The notes under the pieces: model-generated | The model's database searches: none | Seen by the model: the letters and a program-made list of their open reading frames with translations, nothing else | What the model was told of the DNA's origin: nothing | Shown: positions 18,801 to 30,165 of the stretch, one piece after another | Layout of the letters: each line of letters opens with the position of its first letter | Position numbering within the stretch: the first letter of the stretch is position 1 | Source of the DNA: Bolinopsis microptera | Taxonomy: Eukaryota > Ctenophora > Tentaculata > Lobata > Bolinopsidae | Length of the DNA stretch: 64,000 nucleotides | Assembly (NCBI RefSeq): GCF_026151205.1 | Contig: NC_087081.1 | Span: 17,840,859 to 17,904,858, forward strand | Direction: 5' to 3' | Made by a program: the position numbers and the translations under genes

Positions 18801-20879
18801 GGGTGCACCCTGATCAGTTGACAGGTGCACCCTGATTAGTTGAAAGGTGCACCCTGATTAGTTGACAGGTGCACCCTGATTAGTTGACAGGTGCACCCTG
18901 ATTAGTTGACAGGTGCACCCTGATTAGTTGACAGGTGCACCCTGATTAGTTGACAGGTGCACCCTGATTAGTTGACAGGTGCACCCTGATTAGTTGACAG
19001 GTGCACCCTGATTAGTTGACAGGTGCACCCTGATTAGTTGACAGGTGCACCCTGATCAGTTGACAGGTGCACCCTGATTAGTTGACAGGTGCACCCTGAT
19101 TAGTTGACAGGTGCACCCTGATTAGTTGACAGGTGCACCCTGATTAGTTGACAGGTGCACCCTGATCAGTTGACAGGTGCACCCTGATTAGTTGACAGGT
19201 GCACCCTGATTAGTTGACAGGTGCACCCTGATTAGTTGACAGGTGCACCCTGATTAGTTGACAGGTGCACCCTGATCAGTTGACAGGTGCACCCTGATTA
19301 GTTGACAGGTGCACCCTGATTAGTTGACAGGTGCACCCTGATTAGTTGACAGGTGCACCCTGATCAGTTGACAGGTGCACCCTGATCAGTTGACAGGTGC
19401 ACCCTGATCAGTTGACAGGTGCACCCTGATTAGTTGACAGGTGCACCCTGATCAGTTGACAGGTGCACCCTGATTAGTTGACAGGTGCACCCTGATTAGT
19501 TGACAGGTGCACCCTGATTAGTTGACAGGTGCACCCTGATTAGTTGACAGGTGCACCCTGATTAGTTGACAGGTGCACCCTGATTAGTTGACAGGTGCAC
19601 CCTGATCAGTTGACAGGTGCACCCTGATTAGTTGACAGGTGCACCCTGATTAGTTGACAGGTGCACCCTGATTAGTTGACAGGTGCACCCTGATTAGTTG
19701 ACAGGTGCACCCTGATCAGTTGACAGGTGCACCCTGATTAGTTGACAGGTGCACCCTGATTAGTTGACAGGTGCACCCTGATTAGTTGACAGGTGCACCC
19801 TGATCAGTTGACAGGTGCACCCTGATTAGTTGACAGGTGCACCCTGATTAGTTGACAGGTGCACCCTGATTAGTTGACAGGTGCACCCTGATTAGTTGAC
19901 AGGTGCACCCTGATTAGTTGACAGGTGCACCCTGATTAGTTGACAGGTGCACCCTGTTTAGTTGACAGGTGCACCCTGATTAGTTGACAGGTGCACCCTG
20001 ATTAGTTGACAGGTGCACCCTGTTTAGTTGACAGGTGCACCCTGATTAGTTGACAGGTGCACCCTGATTAGTTGACAGGTGCACCCTGATTAGTTGACAG
20101 GTGCACCCTGATCAGTTGACAGGTGCACCCTGATTAGTTGACAGGTGCACCCTGATTAGTTGACAGGTGCACCCTGATTAGTTGACAGGTGCACCCTGAT
20201 TAGTTGACAGGTGCACCCTGATTAGTTGACAGGTGCACCCTGATCAGTTGACAGGTGCACCCTGATTAGTTGACAGGTGCACCCTGATTAGTTGACAGGT
20301 GCACCCTGATTAGTTGACAGGTGCACCCTGATTAGTTGACAGGTGCACCCTGATCAGTTGACAGGTGCACCCTGATTAGTTGACAGGTGCACCCTGATTA
20401 GTTGACAGGTGCACCCTGATTAGTTGACAGGTGCACCCTGATCAGTTGACAGGTGCACCCTGATTAGTTGACAGGTGCACCCTGATTAGTTGACAGGTGC
20501 ACCCTGATTAGTTGACAGGTGCACCCTGATTAGTTGACAGGTGCACCCTGATTAGTTGACAGGTGCACCCTGATTAGTTGACAGGTGCACCCTGTTTAGT
20601 TGACAGGTGCACCCTGATTAGTTGACAGGTGCACCCTGATTAGTTGACAGGTGCACCCTGTTTAGTTGACAGGTGCACCCTGATTAGTTGACAGGTGCAC
20701 CCTGATTAGTTGACAGGTGCACCCTGATTAGTTGACAGGTGCACCCTGATCAGTTGACAGGTGCACCCTGATTAGTTGACAGGTGCACCCTGATTAGTTG
20801 ACAGGTGCACCCTGATTAGTTGACAGGTGCACCCTGATTAGTTGACAGGTGCACCCTGATTAGTTGACAGGTGCACCCC
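18801..20879. repeat. 22-bp satellite-like array, about 94 units
   Basis: The unit is GTGCACCCTGATTAGTTGACAG, repeated head to tail for about 2.08 kb (not written in full; it contains the palindrome GTGCAC). Units differ mainly at one site: GATTAG, GATCAG or, rarely, GTTTAG. The two GTTTAG pairs (19956/20022 and 20594/20660) are offset by 638 bases, exactly 29 units, which points to a block duplication inside the array. It ends 41 bases before the first exon I can see. Confidence 0.95.
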
Positions 20880-20920
20880 TATATATATAACCTCTGCAAC
20901 ATGATATTCACCCCTCACAG

Positions 20921-21011
20921 ATTGGAGATAAAAGTAAGATTCCCGTAATGTTGCACCAACACCCCTCAACAACTCTCCGAAAACACTCTCTCATTAGAAC
21001 AGAATACCAAG
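20921..21011 (+). CDS. Host gene, candidate exon A
   Basis: Open frame of 30 codons plus one base between an acceptor (CACCCCTCACAG/ATT) and a donor (CAAG/GTTAGG). It reads IGDKSKIPVMLHQ...SLIRTEYQ. The single leftover base joins the two leading bases of exon B to give Gly. I do not recognise the segment. Earlier exons must exist but are not evident. Support comes from the splice sites and the phase match, not from homology. Confidence 0.45.
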
Positions 21012-21236
21012 GTTAGGGGGTGCACTACCTACCCAAGGTTAATTAATAACTCGCCATCCATCCGTAAGCCTTTCCATTTTCGATATGAAGGAAACTATGG
21101 AAATTGTAACTTGGTGAAACTTATAATAGTGACATAGTAGTAGTACTTATTGTGCGACGTGCGTTTCAGAACTCTCTCCATTTTCACTATAACATAAGGA
21201 GAGTGAGTTCACACCACGTGACGTCACATCATTCAG

Positions 21237-21337
21237 GCGATGGAGTTACAGCACCTCAGTTCTCCATCAGAAGTGTAAACAAAGTGCTGTCCGGAGGAAA
21301 GAGGACCGACAGGAGAAAACTTTCTGATGATTTTGTG
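21237..21337 (+). CDS. Host gene, candidate exon B
   Basis: Acceptor CATCATTCAG/GCGATGG; reads DGVTAPQFSIRS, then KVLSGGKRTDRRKLSDDFV. The donor is weak (GTG/GTTCGA; TTT/GTGGTT three bases earlier is an alternative). Either keeps phase 0, which fits exon C. The intron before it is 225 bases and holds a CACGTGACGTCAC site near 21216 like the unit of the array at 39412. Confidence 0.4.
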
Positions 21338-21515
21338 GTTCGATTTTTGTGCTCTTTTCTCTTAGAATATTAATTGCTTATCGCTTCCTTATTATCAATT
21401 TGGCTTTTTGAATTTTCGGTGAAATAATCGCAAAAACAATTCTGAAATTCACCTTTTAGTTTGGTCTGTTCTTATCGGTCAATAAAATGTTCAAACAAAC
21501 CAGATAAGACGGCAG

Positions 21516-21626
21516 GATTCAGAAAGGCAAAGTAATCTGCTGTCCAGTTTGTCAATGGAATACATCAACTCTTCTAACGTCCTCTGCTGTGTTAGGGACT
21601 CGAATGAACTCTTACAGGCTAAACTG
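21516..21626 (+). CDS. Host gene, candidate exon C
   Basis: 37 codons, phase 0 at both ends, reading DSERQSNLLSSLSMEYINSS, then VLCCVRDSNELLQAKL. The donor CTG/GTATGT is strong. The acceptor GGCAG/GATTC has a modest pyrimidine tract; other AG sites downstream (21522, 21546) would shorten it. The protein frame runs straight into exon D. Confidence 0.45.
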
Positions 21627-21778
21627 GTATGTGGTGGTGTAAAGGTGGTGGTAAATGTGGTGGTAAAGGTGGTGTGCCGTCACATGATTACTCAAATTGA
21701 AAATCTTGGGCTCAGCTATTTTTGTCGTCAATTCGTTGCTAATTTTTCTATTTTCTTTATATTGTAATTACTCGTCAG

Positions 21779-21895
21779 GCAAGTTCCAGCTCTAGATTAG
21801 TTGAGAGGATAAACGACCAAGCGGAAGTGCTTTACAATGATATCCAGCACCCAAAAGCTTTCAAACATCCTACAAACAATATCTCACAGATTAAG
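21779..21895 (+). CDS. Host gene, candidate exon D
   Basis: 39 codons, phase 0 at both ends, between TTACTCGTCAG/GCAAG and AAG/GTAGGA. It reads ASSSSRLVERINDQAEVLYN, then DIQHPKAFKHPTNNISQIK. It is polar, probably partly helical, and has no motif I recognise. The splice sites are the best of the small exons. Confidence 0.55.
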
Positions 21896-22350
21896 GTAGG
21901 ATTGGGCCACTCTTGTCTGACAGCGACTCCGAAGCTAGGTTTTTTGGACAATGGTTTATGTTGGATCCTGATTTAAAACTTTTACAAATAGTACATATAC
22001 AATACAGCAATGAGAATTTTTTTTAAACGACATCATGAGGCATTATCCTGGGTGAAAGTTGTAGACCATATTGTATAAATACTAAAAGCATGGGTATCCT
22101 ACTATATTATTGTGTAAATACTAAAAGCATGGGTATCCTACTATACGATTTTCTTGAAACTTTCCATAAAGTATGATGGTTATAGGACGGATCATCTGTT
22201 TAACTGTAAGTTTGGGCGAATTTCTTTATGCCAATTTGAGATATCACCTTAAACACAAAAAATATCTCCAAATCAGTGGTTTGCAGTGGTACCAAGGCAT
22301 ATATCATAATATCATATCACACTCCTATTATCCCTCCCAAGTCGCCAGAC

Positions 22351-22750
22351 TCCCTCATGCGTTGTCACACTCCCTCATGCGTTGTCACACTCTCTCATGC
22401 GTTGTCACACTCCCTCATGCGTTGTCACACTCTCTCATGCGTTGTCACACTCTCTCATGCGTTGTCACACTCTCTCATGCGTTGTCACACTCTCTCATGC
22501 GTTGTCACACTCTCTCATGCGTTGTCACACTCTCTCATGCGTTGTCACACTCTCTCATGCGTTTTCACACTCTCTCATGCGTTGTCACACTCTCTCATGC
22601 GTTGTCACACTCCCTCATGCGTTGTCACACTCCCTCATGCGTTGTCACACTCTCTCATGCGTTGTCACACTCTCTCATGCGTTGTCACACTCTCTCATGC
22701 GTTGTCACACTCTCTCATGCGTTATCACACTCCCTCATGCGTTGTCACAC
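22351..22750. repeat. 20-bp array, 20 units, next to a splice acceptor
   Basis: The unit TCTCTCATGCGTTGTCACAC, with CTCCCTC variants, repeats 20 times. Because 20 is not a multiple of three, all + frames read the same Ser/His/Leu/Cys-rich peptide; I treat these as artefacts. The array lies in the intron between exons D and E, and its last unit runs into the acceptor TCACACTTTCAG of exon E. Confidence 0.95.
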
Positions 22751-22756
22751 TTTCAG

Positions 22757-22919
22757 GTAAAGCCCAGTAAGAAGAATAAGACCAGTTACACGGAGATGTA
22801 TTTGGCTAAACAGCAGCAATTGGATAAGCAACTTGACAGAAAGAAGTGTGCCAATATTTCAAAGCAGAGGTGTGAGAATGAAAGACAGTTCATCAGTCCA
22901 GAAATTAGAAATTATCACG
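22757..22919 (+). CDS. Host gene, candidate exon E
   Basis: 54 codons plus one base between CACACTTTCAG/GTAAAG and CACG/GTCAGT. It reads VKPSKKNKTSYTEMYLAKQQ, then QLDKQLDRKKCANISKQRCE and SPEIRNYH. It is highly charged and probably helical. The leftover base joins CT of exon F to give Ala. An antisense LINE begins 15 bases after the donor. Confidence 0.55.
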
Positions 22920-22934
22920 GTCAGTATTAGTCAG

Positions 22935-25876
22935 ATCATTTTTTTATTTCAAAATTCAAATAAACTTTACATCAATGTATTACAGTTATATTCAATAAAA
23001 AGACCAAAATATCTCCTGTGAAGCAAAAACATGGAAAAAGAGAGCTAGAAAAATATTCATGATACTCAACACTACCAGACTCAGCTGGAGTGAGAAACAA
23101 TATGTAAAAACATTAAGGTAAAATTTATTTCGGCTGAACCAAAACACGGTGGTAAGACCATAATAACATTGGTGCCGACCCTACATAAAATCATTAATAA
23201 ATAATCAAGAGAAAAAATTTAAATGTATACGATACCTTCTTGCTACTACTCCACAAACTTACACGACATAACAACAAAATAACATAATTAAATAATATTA
23301 TAATAAAACAATCTACAATCTAGCCACTCACGTACTGCGTGACGCGCTTGTTTAGGGTTGTTTCATAAAAGAAAAAACGGCGCGTTCTACTGCAGGTGCG
23401 AGGGGCAAATTATAGAGAGTATGACATTCATAAAGTAAAATATATATATAATAATATTCCATGATGGGCCATCTAATCAGGCCAGCATAAGTCAGAAGAC
23501 CAGAGAAATTCAGTTAGCTTTGTTTTGAAAATAGAAATTTTCTCAGTCTGTCTAACATAGGCTGGCAGTGCATTCCACAGAAGCATTGTTCTATAAAAGA
23601 AGCTGTTTCTGAAACTATCGCAGTTTGGTACAATAGAGCAGGTATATGTGCTGGTGTCAAGTCCTTCAATGACTGATGCCGTGCTCCTTGTGTACCTCAT
23701 TGTTCCAGCTTCAACAACAGTAATATATTCAGGTAGAGATATACTTACCAAGTCATTTACTATTTTATAGAAGAGCGTAATTGAATTATGGATGAACTTA
23801 GATCTAATGGGTAGAATTTTAAGCTCCTTCTGCTTCTCATAGAATTCAATATCACTATAATGATCAAACTGTTGTCCATTGATCCATTTGATCGCTCTTT
23901 TCTGGATTGCCTCAAACTTCGACATGTGTGTCGATCGCTGAGGACACCATATAACTGAGCAATGTTCAAAGATTGATCTTACAATGGTAAGGTAGAAAGC
24001 CCTCTTTTGGCGTTTATCCATGGTAAAATGACAGGTTCTCTTTAAGAGCCCAAGCTTTGAGCTTGCTTTAGATATCAATTGATCACAATGTGCACCCCAC
24101 AGAAATCTGTTGTTCATTATTACACCAAGGTCTGTATGGGATGCCACATAATCAATTATGACTTCATTAAGATTATACCAATAAATATTAAAAGGGAGAT
24201 TGTCTAATACATTTCTTTGCAGAGTTACAGATAACACCTTACACTTTGAAGGGTGAAAAGTCATTTTGTTATCGATTGACCAGGCAAACAACCTGTCTAT
24301 ATCTCCTTGGAGAATATAGTGGTCTTCAAAGCATTCGATGACCCTCCAAATTTTGGTGTCATCTGCATACAATGCTACATTTGTATCCTCCGAAACACAC
24401 GAGAACATGTCGTTGATGAATAGAACAAACAGAAGTGGTCCCAGAATAGATCCCTGGGGCACTCCTGATTGCACGGGAAGCATGCTTGAGACAGCTCCGC
24501 CTACAACAACCTGCTGTCGTCTGTCTTGTAGATATGACTTTAAAAATCTAAGCATCAGACCATCAATACCATATAAATTTTTTAGCTTGCGAAGGATTAA
24601 GTCATGTGATACACTGTCAAATGCCTTAGCAAAATCAAAATAAACAATGTCGGATCTTGACTTATTGTTCAGGGCCAGTGCAAGGTTGTCTGTGAGTGGG
24701 ACCATCTGGGTAGTGCAAGACTTCCCATTCACAAAACCGTGTTGTCTACAGTCGATTAACCCTTCACAAGCTGCGAGCAACTCTTTCGAAATACAACGTT
24801 CAAAAACTTTCATAACTAAGCATGTCAGTGAGATGGGTCTGTAATTTTCAACAGATCCTTTTTCACCCTTCTTGTGTACCGGAACAACAGAAGCAAGCTT
24901 CCATTCCTCCGGCACACATCCAGTCACAAAAGAGGTGTTGAAAATCATGGTTAGAGGCTTTGCAAGAGTGCTCGCACAATTTTTTAACACAGTGCCATGG
25001 ATACCATCTGGACCTGCGGCTTTACCCGGTTTAACCCCTTTTAAAATTAACAAAACATCCAACACGTGAAATCTCAAATCCATGAAGTTGTTACTGGAGC
25101 TCATGTCGATGTCAATGTCATATGAGCTACTTGAGGAGAATTGTTGATAGAAGTATTCATTGAATAAGCTAGCCTGTTCAACTGGTGTGTTCCTAAAACG
25201 ATCACCATATCGGACCGTTTCAGGTATCCTAGTCGACTTAGACTTTGATTTCACGTGTATCCAAAACTTTTTGGAAATAAGGGCAGAATCAGAATCATCT
25301 TCGACACTGAGTCTCATCTTTTCGTTCATTATGCGTTTAAAATCTTTGCGGTACTGACGGAACTTTTCAAGATCAGACTCATTGCCAGATTCATTAGCCT
25401 TTTCTCTCCATTTCTCTTTATCTCTCAGAACCCTATCACAATCAGAGTCATACCAAGGCGGCTGAAACTCACACTTAACACTTTTCTTTGGGATATATTC
25501 ATTGCAGAGTTTAATCAGAACATCTTTGAAAAGAGGCCAGGAAATGTGTGGATCATGAGACCCAGCCACATTATCCCAATTGACCCGCCTCAGAGCAAAG
25601 TTCAAGCCGTCCCAATTGGCTTTGGTATAGTTATATACTTTGCGTTTAGGAGACTTTCTGCGGCTGACATTGAAGTTTATCCCAAAGTTGATACCAAAGT
25701 GGTCAGATAAGCACGCCTCATTATGATCCAGTATTTTTAAATTGGTAATAATATTAGGGACATTTGTGAACAGTAAATCAAGCACATTCCCTGCTTTATG
25801 TGTAGGTTCATTAATTAGTTGAGTGTGTTTCTTATTGCTGTTCGATTTAACAGTTTTCATAATATCTACAGTTTAA
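22935..25876 (-). mobile_element. 5'-truncated LINE (family X) inserted antisense in the intron
   Basis: On the minus strand this runs from about 25876 (truncated within the endonuclease) to a GAATTTTGAAATAAAAAAA end at 22938. The 3' UTR matches 1311-1732 and the fragment at 29945-30165. It lies in the host-gene intron between exons E and F, opposite to the gene's direction. No target duplication could be fixed. Confidence 0.8.
23473..25860 (-). CDS. LINE family X endonuclease end plus reverse transcriptase
   Basis: 795 residues, no stop. The N-terminal part is the end of an APE-type endonuclease (NVLDLLFTN, then CLSDHFGINF with the SDH motif). The linker precedes a complete reverse transcriptase: GPDGIHGTVLK, NYRPISL, FVNGKSCTTQ, YFDFAKAFDSVSHD, QSGVPQGSILGPLLFV and LYADDTKIW. 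Thumb and C-terminal regions follow, ending RYTRSTASVIEG, then ...FLWSSDLCWPD. The first endonuclease motifs are missing through 5' truncation, so the Met is incidental. It belongs to the same family as 420-1310. Confidence 0.9.
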   Translation of the reverse strand: MKTVKSNSNKKHTQLINEPTHKAGNVLDLLFTNVPNIITNLKILDHNEACLSDHFGINFGINFNVSRRKSPKRKVYNYTKANWDGLNFALRRVNWDNVAGSHDPHISWPLFKDVLIKLCNEYIPKKSVKCEFQPPWYDSDCDRVLRDKEKWREKANESGNESDLEKFRQYRKDFKRIMNEKMRLSVEDDSDSALISKKFWIHVKSKSKSTRIPETVRYGDRFRNTPVEQASLFNEYFYQQFSSSSSYDIDIDMSSSNNFMDLRFHVLDVLLILKGVKPGKAAGPDGIHGTVLKNCASTLAKPLTMIFNTSFVTGCVPEEWKLASVVPVHKKGEKGSVENYRPISLTCLVMKVFERCISKELLAACEGLIDCRQHGFVNGKSCTTQMVPLTDNLALALNNKSRSDIVYFDFAKAFDSVSHDLILRKLKNLYGIDGLMLRFLKSYLQDRRQQVVVGGAVSSMLPVQSGVPQGSILGPLLFVLFINDMFSCVSEDTNVALYADDTKIWRVIECFEDHYILQGDIDRLFAWSIDNKMTFHPSKCKVLSVTLQRNVLDNLPFNIYWYNLNEVIIDYVASHTDLGVIMNNRFLWGAHCDQLISKASSKLGLLKRTCHFTMDKRQKRAFYLTIVRSIFEHCSVIWCPQRSTHMSKFEAIQKRAIKWINGQQFDHYSDIEFYEKQKELKILPIRSKFIHNSITLFYKIVNDLVSISLPEYITVVEAGTMRYTRSTASVIEGLDTSTYTCSIVPNCDSFRNSFFYRTMLLWNALPAYVRQTEKISIFKTKLTEFLWSSDLCWPD

Positions 25877-27058
25877 ATTTAACCATATTTCCCGGGAAAG
25901 ACTTAATAAAACGAAATATTGAAACCAATTCTTGCTCTCAAATTAAGTTGAAATCTCGCGTTTTTTAGCTAGGTCATTTTATTCGAGCTTTTCATTTACA
26001 ATTAAAACAAGTCCTTTATATTTTGAAGCCAAGCTGTGAACTGGCTTCACCTGGTTAAAGCACTTCCATTACATAGTACTCAATAAACGTAGTAAATTGT
26101 AGTTTACAAAAATTAAGTCGAAGTTGTGAAAATAGTAAAATCTGGGCAAATTTTAGATATTTTTTGCCAAAACCTAAATTTTTTGCCAAAAACTAAATTT
26201 CAAAAGATGTTCGGGGTAAGGACAAAAGGAAATTGCAGCATGTGCGGAATCGCGATTTTTCATCTTTGCCGCGACAAATCGCGGTTTTTCAGATCCTGGC
26301 CTCGCGACAAATTGCGCATTTTCCTTTAAATCCAAATTCGCGTATTTTCCTTCAAATCTGCAGGCCAAATATCACGTTTTCTATAAGTATATGAAACCAA
26401 TCACATCCACAGCCTTCCGAATGTAGGTACGAACTTCGAAAACCGAAAAAATATTTTCGGCTCATAATGATCAGGGTAGCATGAAATATGAACAAAAGTA
26501 GTTTCCAGAAAAATTTTTAGAAACCTAAATTAAAAAGTTGGCCCTTGTTGCCCAAATTTTATGTGGGGGGGGGCGCTTCCTACACCCCTGGGACTCATGA
26601 TCCGCGGATTACATTAAATCAATTCCCTCTGTAACGTCCTCAATAAATGTGTTTAATTGTGACGATAGTTTACTTGAACTCTTTAATAGCTTATAAATTA
26701 TATTTTATATATCGTTGTGGTTTTTTCTAAAGGACGAATGTCAAATTTTACTATGGCTTAAAACAAAGGTCTAATAGATAGAGGTCTATAACATCCCAAT
26801 CAGTTTGAAGCTCTATCGTGCTTAGTTTAGATTTTCAAAGGGCGAATGTTATACATTGGGAGTTTGATAATAGTGTTCGAATATATAACGTACTGTATGC
26901 TCGTATGCTGCAAACATTCGTCGTGTTTTTTTTTGGAAGGGCGAATGTCACACAAAAAAGTCATTCTTTAAACTTGATCGGCCATTCGAAATTTTTTGAC
27001 GATATACTTCTTCTCCGGGATCAAGGTGTATACACAAGTGCTTTAGCCTTCCGGGTGG
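25877..27058. other. Intron sequence with one dispersed repeat (26435-26518)
   Basis: AT-rich. From 26435 to 26518 lies the CCGAAAAAATATTTTCGG-centred repeat also seen at 17176 and near 62702; a G tract at 26564 follows. A short GGGCGAATGT motif recurs at about 26731, 26837 and 26939. No exon is supported. Confidence 0.4.
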
Positions 27059-27230
27059 ATATAGATATACAGTAGTTACTGGTTACACTGAGATATACAG
27101 CACGCCCGAGTAACTGTATATTATATAGATATACAGTAGTTACTGGTTACACTGAGATATACAGTATATTATATAGATATACAGTTACTATGGTTACTAC
27201 GCCCGAGTAACTATATATTATATCCACGAT
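27059..27230. repeat. Degenerate tandem repeat (ATATACAGTAGTTACTGG)
   Basis: Two close copies of a unit of about 67 bases built on ATATACAGTAGTTACTGGTTA and GAGATATACAG, with a decayed third part and two copies of CGCCCGAGTAACT. Confidence 0.6.
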
Positions 27231-27426
27231 CGGGAGCTTTTCTTTGAAAAATAACTTTTTTCTTACTAAACCTCACTTCAATATTATAATTAAAAATCTG
27301 ACTATGGTGCATTACCAGTACTCTTTTTCTCAGGAGAGGAGGGAACAGAAAGTAAAATATCTACATACCCGCACACTTTACCCAGTGCAATGTGCACTAT
27401 CTCTGGCGGAGGAGAGTTCCCGGCAC

Positions 27427-27650
27427 TATACGGAGGTTACTCTGCCTTACCCCCCATCCATACCACGCAGGAACCAGGTAACTATACGGAGGTTACTCTG
27501 CCTTACCCCCCATCCATACCACGCAGGAGCCAGGTAACTATACGGAGGTTACTCTGCCTTACCCCCCATCCATACCACGTAGGAACCAGGTAACTATACG
27601 GAGGTTACTCTGCCTTACCCCCCATCCATACCACGCAGGAACCCGGTAAG
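27427..27650. repeat. 56-bp tandem array, 4 units
   Basis: Units start at 27427, 27483, 27539 and 27595. Each contains CGGAGGTTACTCTGCC, a C tract and, at its end, CAGGTAACTATA, which looks like a splice donor. The fourth ends in CCCGGTAAGC, also donor-like. Confidence 0.9.
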
Positions 27651-28010
27651 CTCACCAGCTTTCCAATCTTGCTGCATCGGCCGTGTTGCCGAACTGATCG
27701 GACTGAGCCTCCATATGCATCAGTAGCTTAAGAGATGAATTAGTTTGAACGAGAATTTCAGAGAGGAAATCACTGGTGTTGTCGTGTCGTATGTGAACAA
27801 ACCCTCCTCTCTTGCAGTTCAATGCGTGGCATGCTTCGAGAAAAAGGAATGCATATTGTAGTCTCTTGGTAAAATTTCAGGGAATTTACTTTCAGGGTTG
27901 AAATATTCTAGCCATAAATCCAGCAAGATTTTGTTGTGCTAATTTAGGGAACAAATTCCCAGAAATTTTGAAAATACGCTTTTAGCAGTGTTATAGTATA
28001 GTGTACATAG

Positions 28011-29738
28011 ACTATAGAGTATAGATTTCAAATAGGGTGCAAGGAAAGAGGACCTAGAATATAGATTTCAAATAGGGTGCAAGGAAAGAGGACCTAGAGT
28101 ATAGATCTCAAATAGGGTGCAAGGAAAGAGGACCTAGAGTATAGATCTCAAATAGGGTGCAAGGAAAGAGGACCTAGAGTATAGATCTCAAATAGGGTGC
28201 AAGGAAAGAGGACCTAGAGTATAGATTTCAAATAGGGTACAAGGAAAGAGGACCTAGAGTATAGATTTCAAATAGGGTGCAAGGAAAGAGGACCTAGAAT
28301 ATAAATTTCAAATAGGGTGCAAGGAAAGAGGACCTAGAATATAGATTTCAAATAGGGTGCAAGGAAAGAGGACCTAGAATATAGATTTCAAATAGGGTGC
28401 AAGGAAAGATGACCTAGAATATAGATTTCAAATAGGGTGCAAGGAAAGAGGACCTAGAGTATAGATTTCAAATAGGGTACAAGGAAAGAGGACCTAGAGT
28501 ATAGATTTCAAATAGGGTGCAAGGAAAGAGGACCTAGAATATAAATTTCAAATAGGGTGCAAGGAAAGAGGACCTAGAATATAGATTTCAAATAGGGTGC
28601 AAGGAAAGAGGACCTAGAATATAGATTTCAAATAGGGTGCAAGGAAAGAGGACCTAGAGTATAGATCTCAAATAGGGTGCAAGGAAAGAGGACCTAGAGT
28701 ATAGATTTCAAATAGGGTACAAGGAAAGAGGACCTAGAGTATAGATTTCAAATAGGGTGCAAGGAAAGAGGACCTAGAATATAAATTTCAAATAGGGTGC
28801 AAGGAAAGAGGACCTAGAATATAGATTTCAAATAGGGTGCAATGAAAGAGGACCTAGAATATAGATTTCAAATAGGGTGCAAGGAAAGATGACCTAGAAT
28901 ATAGATTTCAAATAGGGTGCAAGGAAAGAGGACCTAGAGTATAGATTTCAAATAGGGTACAAGGAAAGAGGACCTAGAGTATAGATTTCAAATAGGGTGC
29001 AAGGAAAGAGGACCTAGAATATAAATTTCAAATAGGGTGCAAGGAAAGAGGACCTAGAATATAGATTTCAAATAGGGTGCAAGGAAAGAGGACCTAGAAT
29101 ATAGATTTCAAATAGGGTGCAAGGAAAGATGACCTAGAATATAGATTTCAAATAGGGTGCAAGGAAAGAGGACCTAGAGTATAGATTTCAAATAGGGTAC
29201 AAGGAAAGAGGACCTAGAGTATAGATTTCAAATAGGGTGCAAGGAAAGAGGACCTAGAATATAAATTTCAAATAGGGTGCAAGGAAAGAGGACCTAGAAT
29301 ATAAATTTCAAATAGGGTGCAAGGAAAGAGGACCTAGAATATAGATTTCAAATAGGGTGCAAGGAAAGAGGACCTAGAATATAAATTTCAAATAGGGTGC
29401 AAGGAAAGAGGACCTAGAATATAGATTTCAAATAGGGTGCAAGGAAAGAGGACCTAGAATATAAATTTCAAATAGGGTGCAAGGAAAGAGGACCTAGAAT
29501 ATAGATTTCAAATAGGGTGCAAGGAAAGAGGACCTAGAATATAGATTTCAAATAGGGTGCAAGGAAAGAGGACCTAGAGTATAGATTTCAAATAGGGTGC
29601 AAGGAAAGAGGACCTAGAATATAGATCTCAAATAGGGTGCAAGGAAAGAGGACCTAGAGTATAGATCTCAAATAGGGTGCAAGTAGAGAGGACCTAGAGT
29701 ATAGATCTCAAATAGGGTGCAAGGAAGGAGGACCTGGA
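28011..29738. repeat. 40-bp array, about 43 units, with a 240-bp higher order
   Basis: The unit is built on ATAGATTTCAAATAGGGTGC and AAGGAAAGAGGACCTAGAGT. A GGGTAC variant recurs at 28231-28240, 28471, 28711, 28951 and 29191, exactly 240 bases (six units) apart, and other variants follow the same rhythm. Outside 28.2-29.3 kb the order breaks down. Confidence 0.95.
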
Positions 29739-29944
29739 AACTTTGTTGGAAAAATGTTTTGATGAATGAATTTTAGCAATGATGAATATAAATTTAGACT
29801 ACAAGGGGCGATTATTGTGCAGTTAAACTATGCAGACAGTCTAAATTAACTACAGTTTTAACTTTAATACCGATACCTAAAATGCAGATAGTCTATATTA
29901 TATAATAGTGTATATAATGCTTATATGTGCTGCAGATGCTAAAA

Positions 29945-30165
29945 CATTTTTATTTCAAAATTTAAATGAATTTTACATCAATATATTAAAGTAACGAATT
30001 TTACACAAAACCGATGACCAAAATATCTACTATGAGGCAAACAACATGGAATATGAAAGCTAGAGAAATATTCGTGAGACAGTTGGAGTGAAAAACATTA
30101 TGCTATGTAAAACACTAGTGTAACCCAGGGCCCAGGCCTACGTGCCGAGTCTTCACTATCACAGT
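29945..30165 (-). mobile_element. LINE family X 3' UTR fragment
   Basis: On the minus strand this matches the 3' terminal part of the LINE at 22935-25876 and ends in AATTTTGAAATAAAAA. No coding part is present, so it is a severely 5'-truncated insertion. The left limit near 30165 is approximate. Confidence 0.65.

Noticed and set aside
18801-20879. CRISPR array
   Set aside because: The 22-bp units are directly adjacent with no unique spacers; this is an ordinary tandem array.
22173-22930. Three overlapping frames of 160-195 codons rich in Ser, His, Leu and Cys
   Set aside because: They are produced by the 20-bp array, which is open in all three + frames. Only the part from 22757 onward is kept, as exon E, in one frame.
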